Origin: Candidatus Levyibacteriota bacterium
Lineage (GTDB): Bacteria; Patescibacteriota; Microgenomatia; Levybacterales; UBA12049
Direction: 5' to 3'
DNA length: 9,801 nucleotides
Assembly (NCBI GenBank): GCA_023245515.1
Contig: JAHFKE010000033.1
Coordinates: 1-9,801 of the forward strand
Shown here: piece after piece, positions 6,438 to 9,801 of the stretch
How positions within the stretch are numbered: position 1 is the first letter of the stretch
How the letters are laid out: every line of letters begins with the position of its first letter
The notes under the pieces: generated by a model
Told to the model about the DNA's origin: nothing
The model's input: only the letters and a program-made list of their open reading frames with translations
Databases searched by the model: none
Program-made: the position numbers and the translations under genes

Positions 6438-7082
6438 TTAATTGACTTCGACTTTATGTACGCCATGTGTTTCTTTGATAAAGAAATCTACACCGTCAGA
6501 TTGTAAAACAAAATAGCCGGTATTCTCAATATGTCTGGGTGGAAGCTCATCGTATGCCGCAAATCCGAGTTTGATCAAGAACATTCTCATGATGTTCCCG
6601 TGGCAAACAATCATTACGGTCTTGCCTGTATACCCAACCGCCACTTCGCGCACAAATGTTATCAACCGAGTTACTGCCTCCTCCTCCGTCTCTGCATCTT
6701 CAAATTTGAAATGCATCTTCTCTTCTTCTACAAGCTTTTTAATATCTTCTTGTATTTTTTCAAAATTGCTATGAAATTTTCCTTCGTCACTTCCCCAATG
6801 CGTTTCACGGATTACCTTCGTTGTGCTAACAGCAATATTTCTTTCAAGGGTAATTATTTCAGCTGTCTCTTTAGCCCGTATTAAGTCAGACGAAAAAGCT
6901 GCATCAAAGTGAATATTTTTGAGCTTTTCTGCTATTTGCGTCGCTTGCGTTCTGCCATTTTTCGTTAATGGCGGCCCAAACTCTGAGTAGTCTCCCGTCT
7001 GCATCACTTCTCCTTTTGCAAGCCTTTCGTTTAATTCCGACTCTCCATGTCGAATGATGTATAGAGTTGTTAAGTTATTCAT
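6438..7082 (-). CDS. Histidine phosphatase family protein (phosphoglycerate mutase-like), copy 1
   Basis: The 214-aa protein has the full histidine phosphatase core: IIRHGESELN (R11, nucleophile H12), R69 in SSDLIRAKETAE, the Glu in VIRETHWG (E93), and H161 in VCHGNIMRMF. It is longer than its neighbour because of extra residues after the RHGE motif (about 20-36), where a loop near the substrate pocket is expected, so the two copies may differ in substrate. It also has a charged helical region at 105-135. It begins 5 nt after the gatC stop and precedes copy 2 by 3 nt. The pair therefore interrupts the usual gatC-gatA adjacency. Substrate is unknown. No link of this family to tRNA amidation is established, so its location may only reflect operon packing. 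Confidence 0.93.
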   Translation of the reverse strand: MNNLTTLYIIRHGESELNERLAKGEVMQTGDYSEFGPPLTKNGRTQATQIAEKLKNIHFDAAFSSDLIRAKETAEIITLERNIAVSTTKVIRETHWGSDEGKFHSNFEKIQEDIKKLVEEEKMHFKFEDAETEEEAVTRLITFVREVAVGYTGKTVMIVCHGNIMRMFLIKLGFAAYDELPPRHIENTGYFVLQSDGVDFFIKETHGVHKVEVN

Positions 7083-7087
7083 AATTT

Positions 7088-7372
7088 TTATTGATTCTCT
7101 AGGATTGCTTTTACCTGAAAAAAGCCATTGTGCTGACTCTTGGTGTTGGATAGCGCTTGTTCTTGTGTGAGGGATTCCATAGCGATATCTTCTCTGGCAA
7201 TATTTTGGAGACCGGTTACTTGGGATGTCGGTTCGACATTCTCTGTATCAATCTCGTTGAGTTTTTCGACATAGTCGAGAGTTTCTGAGAGTTGTTCTTC
7301 AAATCTCTTTTCCTCCTCTTTATCTATATGGAGGTTGGCAAGTTTGGCGATGTGCTGGATGTCTAGTTTCAT
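7088..7372 (-). CDS. gatC: Asp-tRNA(Asn)/Glu-tRNA(Gln) amidotransferase subunit C
   Basis: GatC is the small belt-like subunit that wraps around GatA and GatB and stabilises the complex. The 94-aa product has normal length and family pattern: IQHIAKLANLHIDKEEEKRFEEQLSETLDYVEKL, then VEPTSQV, AREDIAMESLTQEQALSN, and an NGFFQVKAILE end. It is the first gat gene in this cluster. It is separated from gatD by an ~80-nt gap made of 7-bp repeats. No strong Shine-Dalgarno site is visible before the ATG. A promoter-like sequence overlaps the gatD stop codon about 80 nt upstream. Confidence 0.95.
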   Translation of the reverse strand: MKLDIQHIAKLANLHIDKEEEKRFEEQLSETLDYVEKLNEIDTENVEPTSQVTGLQNIAREDIAMESLTQEQALSNTKSQHNGFFQVKAILENQ

Positions 7373-7383
7373 AATTTTGCGCG

Positions 7384-7448
7384 TAGCAAATAGGGGGTAG
7401 CATATAGTTCGTTATTTCTATACGCCATGTGCTATGCGCCACGTGCTA
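7384..7448. repeat. Heptanucleotide array filling the gatD-gatC gap
   Basis: Almost the whole intergenic gap can be read in one 7-nt phase. From 7384 to 7411 the plus strand has TAG-initial units (TAGCAAA, TAGGGGG, TAGCATA, TAGTTCG). From 7421 to 7448 units alternate between a CGCCA and a GTGCTA type, which read TAGCACG/TGGCGCA on the minus strand. The two blocks therefore point in opposite directions, leaving room for an imperfect hairpin in the transcript. Confidence 0.6.
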
Positions 7449-7451
7449 ATT

Positions 7452-7481
7452 ATTATAGCGCAATTCCGAGCCTCTCTGCAA
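7452..7481 (-). promoter_or_regulatory. Possible promoter ahead of gatC
   Basis: A perfect TATAAT lies at 7452-7457 on the minus strand, overlapping the gatD stop codon. An imperfect TTGCAG lies 18 nt upstream at 7476-7481. This would give a ~70-nt leader crossing the heptamer array before gatC. The -35 is weak, and a TATAAT can occur by chance at a TAA-rich gene end. Confidence 0.35.
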
Positions 7482-8304
7482 TTGCAGATTTGGCTTTTTC
7501 TTCGATACTATCGTCGAGTGGCTCAAGTATAATTTCTTTTTTATATTTTACTTCGAGCGCCTTGGCGATGAGATAATCGGCTATCTGAGGATTTTTCGGA
7601 AGAAGCGGGCCGTGAAGATAGCAGCCAATCGCATTTTTATAAACGACCCCTTCTGTGCCATCCTCTCCATTGTTGCCATAGCCCTTCAATACTTTGGCAA
7701 AGGGTTTGGCATCTTTCCCCAGATAGGTTCTGCCGCCGTGATTTTCGAAACCAACAACAATAGTATTAAGTATTAAGTATTCAGTATTAAGTATTTTTTC
7801 TTCTTTTTCATACGTTATACTTGATACGTTATACTTGATACTTTCTTCTGAAATTTTGGCGATGACGTTGCCGATGAGACGGGGTGCGTTAGGGCCGGGA
7901 TGTCTCGACTCCATATCAAAGATGCCAAGGCCTTGAATTCTTTTGCCTTCAGCCGGTTCATAAAATTTGCCCATGAGCTGGGGTGCGCCGCAGACGAAGA
8001 GAGCAGGAATATCTTTCTCAATGAGTTCAACGATCGCTTCTTTTTTGTCTTGAAGATTACGCATAACTATCTCTTGTTCGCGATCCTGGGCGCCACCGCC
8101 GAAGAGAAGGTTCACGGTTCGTAGGTCACCGTTCGTGGTCGTTTGGTCAATATTTAGAATTTCGACTTTAATCCCTCTCCACTCGCAGCGTTTTTGAAGC
8201 ACAGTAATATTACCTCTGTCTCCATAAGTGCTCATGAGCTCCGGATAAAGCCATCCGATGACTAGGTTATAGGGTTTAGGGTTTAGGGTATAGTTTTTTT
8301 TCAT
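7453..8304 (-). CDS. gatD: Lipid II isoglutaminyl synthase, glutaminase subunit GatD (CobB/CobQ-like)
   Basis: GatD releases ammonia from glutamine for MurT, which amidates the D-glutamate of the lipid II stem peptide. Evidence includes GWLYPELMSTYGDRGN (17-32), FGGGAQDREQE, the nucleophile loop FVCGAPQLMGKFYE (C105), the GFENHGGRTYLG motif (185-196), and catalytic H231 in CYLHGPLLPKNP. The loop reads CGAPQ where CGGYQ is more usual. At 283 aa it is longer than the common ~240-260 aa. Repeat tracts with a 7-bp period encode parts of the protein. These are residues 5-14 (before the conserved start), 52-65, 154-165 and 170-181 (an insertion of roughly 25 residues before GFENH). The start codon overlaps the stop of the ITPase gene (ATGA) and is followed by a run of eight A. 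All conserved blocks are intact, so the protein is probably functional with loops enlarged by repeats. Confidence 0.93.
   Translation of the reverse strand: MKKNYTLNPKPYNLVIGWLYPELMSTYGDRGNITVLQKRCEWRGIKVEILNIDQTTTNGDLRTVNLLFGGGAQDREQEIVMRNLQDKKEAIVELIEKDIPALFVCGAPQLMGKFYEPAEGKRIQGLGIFDMESRHPGPNAPRLIGNVIAKISEESIKYNVSSITYEKEEKILNTEYLILNTIVVGFENHGGRTYLGKDAKPFAKVLKGYGNNGEDGTEGVVYKNAIGCYLHGPLLPKNPQIADYLIAKALEVKYKKEIILEPLDDSIEEKAKSAIAERLGIAL
7762..7796. repeat. Heptanucleotide tract inside gatD (AGTATTA x5)
   Basis: Five consecutive units start at 7762, 7769, 7776, 7783 and 7790. Three are exact AGTATTA; two differ at the last base. They encode GatD residues 170-181 (ILNTEYLILN-type), directly before the conserved GFENHGGRT block, in a region where ordinary GatD is shorter. 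Confidence 0.9.
7810..7844. repeat. Heptanucleotide tract inside gatD (ATACGTT / ATACTTG alternating)
   Basis: Five units start at 7810, 7817, 7824, 7831 and 7838. ATACGTT and ATACTTG alternate, ending in ATACTTT, so the tract is also a 14-bp repeat in two copies. It encodes GatD residues 154-165 and lies only 13 nt from the AGTATTA tract, so both form one inserted loop. Confidence 0.9.
8110..8151. repeat. Degenerate heptanucleotide tract inside gatD (GTTCRYG-like)
   Basis: Units in 7-nt phase at 8110, 8117, 8124 and 8131 follow GTTCACG, GTTCGTA, GGTCACC and GTTCGTG. Two weaker units run to 8151. They encode GatD residues 52-65 (DQTTTNGDLRTVN), between the first beta-strands and the GGGAQDREQ motif. 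The tract is more diverged than the other gatD tracts. Confidence 0.6.
8263..8290. repeat. TAGGGTT heptamer tract at the gatD start (telomere-like unit)
   Basis: Four units in phase: TAGGTTA (8263), TAGGGTT (8270), TAGGGTT (8277) and TAGGGTA (8284). On the coding strand this is a CCCTAAA-type repeat giving YTLNPKPYNL at GatD residues 5-14, ahead of the conserved IGWLYPELMSTYGD. The unit equals the plant-type telomere heptamer in sequence only. Confidence 0.85.
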
Positions 8305-8843
8305 ATAATCTTTTTTAATTTCTCCAAGGCGAGGCGTCGCAAAGAGAACTTAAACATCTCTTTTTCGGTCATTTCGGCATAGGTCTTGGTAGCGCCTGTG
8401 GGGATAAATATGTGGTCCCAACCAAATCCGCCTTCTCCGCGGGGCTTATCAGCTATGCTGCCTTTCAGCTGTTGCTCGCCAAAATACACACTCTTGCCAT
8501 CGTATATAGCGAAGGTCACTATAGCAGTTGCTGAGCGGTCAGTTGTGAGCATACGACACATACCTTCGTTGCCGATTTCTTCCAGGAAGTATTTAATAAA
8601 AGGTCCTGGCAATTTCCCAAGCGCATGAAAAACCAATGACGTATCCTCGACCATAACCGGCTTGCCGAGGATTTTGTATGCCTCTTTAATTTTGTGCTCT
8701 GTTACTTGTCTTGCATCTAAGGATTGAATTTCTGTGAGATCAAGTTTTTTATGAATCATGGGTACGTGGATGTATTTTTTAGTCCACTCCAGCTTATTTA
8801 GATTTCCTGTAATAAAAACTAATGGTCCTTTGAGTTTGATCAT
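8301..8843 (-). CDS. ITPase / HAM1-type non-canonical purine NTP pyrophosphatase
   Basis: The 180-aa protein belongs to the family that hydrolyses ITP, dITP and XTP to monophosphates, keeping deaminated purines out of DNA and RNA. Motifs are VFITGNLNKLE (9-19), MVEDTSL (64-70, with the catalytic acid pair E66/D67), LPGPFIKYFL (78-87), GFGWDHIF (139-146) and TYAEM (154-158). The VEDTSLVFHALGKLPGPFIK stretch is closer to eukaryotic/archaeal ITPA than to bacterial RdgB, which has DDSGL. The usual C-terminal SHR base-recognition motif reads SLR (167-169), and the Lys-Asn just before it is missing, so base preference may have changed. GGGAGG lies 8 nt upstream. The ATG overlaps the murT stop and the stop overlaps the gatD start (both ATGA), so it is translated inside the murT-gatD pair. 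A shared role with lipid II amidation is not established. Confidence 0.9.
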   Translation of the reverse strand: MIKLKGPLVFITGNLNKLEWTKKYIHVPMIHKKLDLTEIQSLDARQVTEHKIKEAYKILGKPVMVEDTSLVFHALGKLPGPFIKYFLEEIGNEGMCRMLTTDRSATAIVTFAIYDGKSVYFGEQQLKGSIADKPRGEGGFGWDHIFIPTGATKTYAEMTEKEMFKFSLRRLALEKLKKII

Positions 8844-9801
8844 AATATCTTCCTCCCAGTTAATATCTTACGCGATTCGAGCATAGCTGAATAGTTTGGG
8901 AGAATGAAGAGGGTTTCTTCTCTTTCTACCAAGCCAATTCCAGTGTTGATTGCCTCCTTCAGATCTTCAAAAGTCTGGAAGTTTTTAGCACCTTCGTATT
9001 TGACGCGCAAAGCCATGTCGTAGGCTCTATCTCCTGAAATAAGGACATGTTTGAAGCTTTTTATCCCAGGCAGATCTGCATCCCAAATCCAAGAGACATC
9101 ATGGCCATCCGGGACTCTGTCATTGAGAACGAGAAGTAATGTGGTTGCCTTCAGACTTTTTATAGTTTCATAGGACTGATTGAAGCTGGTCGGATTTTTG
9201 GAAAGAAAGAGTTGTACTTTTCTTTTTTTGTACTCGACAATCTCCTGTCGTCCAAATGCTGGCTTGAACTTGATAAATGATTCTTCAATTTCTTCCTCTG
9301 TGAGTCCAACTTGTTTTAATAACTGGAGAGAAGCTAGAATATTATATTTGTTATAAAGACCAGGTAGTGGGTAGATCGTAAATTTCCGGTCTTCTATTTT
9401 GGGTCGTTTAAGGCCGCAATACTTGCATTCCCAGTCTCCCAAATGAGAGAATGCAATAGCTTTAAAGGCGAGCCTTTCTCCGCATTTGGGACAGTAAATT
9501 GAGTCTGCTGCACGCTGACTTGTGTCTGTCGTAAATTGAGAATCTCTCAGACCAAAATAGACAGCTCGAGCTTTCATCGCTTCTCCAAGGTAGGCAATTT
9601 GGGGATCATCTGCATTGAGAATTAATGCGGAATGAGAGGAGAGGTGAGTGAGGGATTTTTTCCAATTCTCAGCAATCGTATTTACCTCTCCGTATCTATC
9701 AAGCTGGTCCCGGAAAAGATTGAGAAGTACAATATAATCGGGTGTTAGTTCTTTTAGGATAAGGGGTAGAGCATTTTCATCAACTTCAAAGAGAGCGAAG
9801 T
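8840..9801 (-). CDS. murT: Lipid II isoglutaminyl synthase, Mur-ligase-like subunit MurT (5' end outside window)
   Basis: MurT uses ATP to activate the D-Glu alpha-carboxylate of the lipid II stem and, with ammonia from GatD, makes D-isoglutamine. About 320 C-terminal codons are visible; the frame stays open to the window edge, so the P-loop part of the Mur ligase core lies outside. Evidence is NLFRDQLDRYGE (9686-9721), LILNADDP and a four-cysteine zinc ribbon (CPKC and CKYC, 9416-9493) that is characteristic of MurT. PLPGLYNKYN, LSKNPTSFNQ (9176-9205), and the DUF1727 signature LNDRVPDGHDVSWIWD (9080-9127) follow. An internal ATG at 9575-9577 is not the start, because conserved sequence continues upstream of it. 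It overlaps the ITPase gene by 4 nt, and its partner GatD follows directly after that. Amidated stem peptides are best known from Firmicutes and Actinobacteria; the pair implies a real murein layer here. Confidence 0.95.
   Translation of the reverse strand, partial: FALFEVDENALPLILKELTPDYIVLLNLFRDQLDRYGEVNTIAENWKKSLTHLSSHSALILNADDPQIAYLGEAMKARAVYFGLRDSQFTTDTSQRAADSIYCPKCGERLAFKAIAFSHLGDWECKYCGLKRPKIEDRKFTIYPLPGLYNKYNILASLQLLKQVGLTEEEIEESFIKFKPAFGRQEIVEYKKRKVQLFLSKNPTSFNQSYETIKSLKATTLLLVLNDRVPDGHDVSWIWDADLPGIKSFKHVLISGDRAYDMALRVKYEGAKNFQTFEDLKEAINTGIGLVEREETLFILPNYSAMLESRKILTGRKIL
8852..8857 (-). promoter_or_regulatory. Strong Shine-Dalgarno site for the ITPase gene, inside murT
   Basis: GGGAGG on the minus strand lies 8 nt before the ATG at 8841-8843, within the last codons of murT. 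It is the strongest Shine-Dalgarno match in the window and supports that start despite the 4-nt overlap. Confidence 0.6.

Noticed and set aside
7762..7844. CRISPR-like array
   Set aside because: The repeats are contiguous 7-bp units without unique spacers, and lie inside a coding gene.
7815..8124. Open frames on both strands within gatD
   Set aside because: They overlap conserved GatD motifs in other frames and show no family features.
8263..8290. True telomere or linear replicon end
   Set aside because: Only four imperfect units, internal to an operon, with coding sequence on both sides.

Overview
The window looks like part of a Candidate Phyla Radiation (Patescibacteria) chromosome, most likely a Microgenomates-type lineage. 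The base composition is moderate to AT-rich and genes are very tightly packed. A membrane-anchored cohesin/dockerin protein carries a Pro/Thr linker and an RSRA-type stretch after its anchor, and a 23S-intervening-sequence-type four-helix-bundle gene sits inside an operon. Both features are familiar from that group. The taxonomic call is an inference from gene content, not from a marker-gene phylogeny.

All genes lie on the minus strand, so transcription runs from high to low coordinates. First comes a peptidoglycan-amidation block (8840-9801, 8301-8843, 7453-8304): MurT (5' part outside the window), an ITPase/HAM1-type nucleotide pyrophosphatase, and the glutaminase GatD. They are joined by two 4-nt ATGA overlaps. 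Next is a tRNA-amidation block (7088-7372 to 2650-4008): gatC, two tandem histidine-phosphatase paralogues, gatA, an S23-type four-helix-bundle gene and gatB. Most gaps are 1-20 nt or overlaps. The last block (1-2648) holds a soluble GGDEF diguanylate cyclase, a cohesin/dockerin surface protein with its own promoter-like sequence, and the first 105 codons of a second GGDEF protein. No intergenic stretch exceeds about 80 nt.

Functionally, the first two blocks both move ammonia from glutamine: MurT/GatD onto the lipid II stem peptide, and GatCAB onto Glu-tRNA(Gln) and/or Asp-tRNA(Asn). The last block pairs c-di-GMP synthesis with an extracellular adhesion/scaffold protein.

The most unusual signal is not a gene. 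At least eight tracts (3095-3129, 3958-3992, 4378-4405, 7384-7448, 7762-7796, 7810-7844, 8110-8151, 8263-8290) are built from tandem 7-bp units. Their unit sequences differ (for example GAGTTGA, AGTATTA, TAGGGTT, and TAGCACG-like), but the period is always seven. They sit at gene junctions, form N-terminal extensions of GatB and GatD, encode the end and stop codon of GatA, and lie inside gatD and gatB without breaking the frame. gatD is a hotspot, with four internal tracts and a fifth just after its stop codon.
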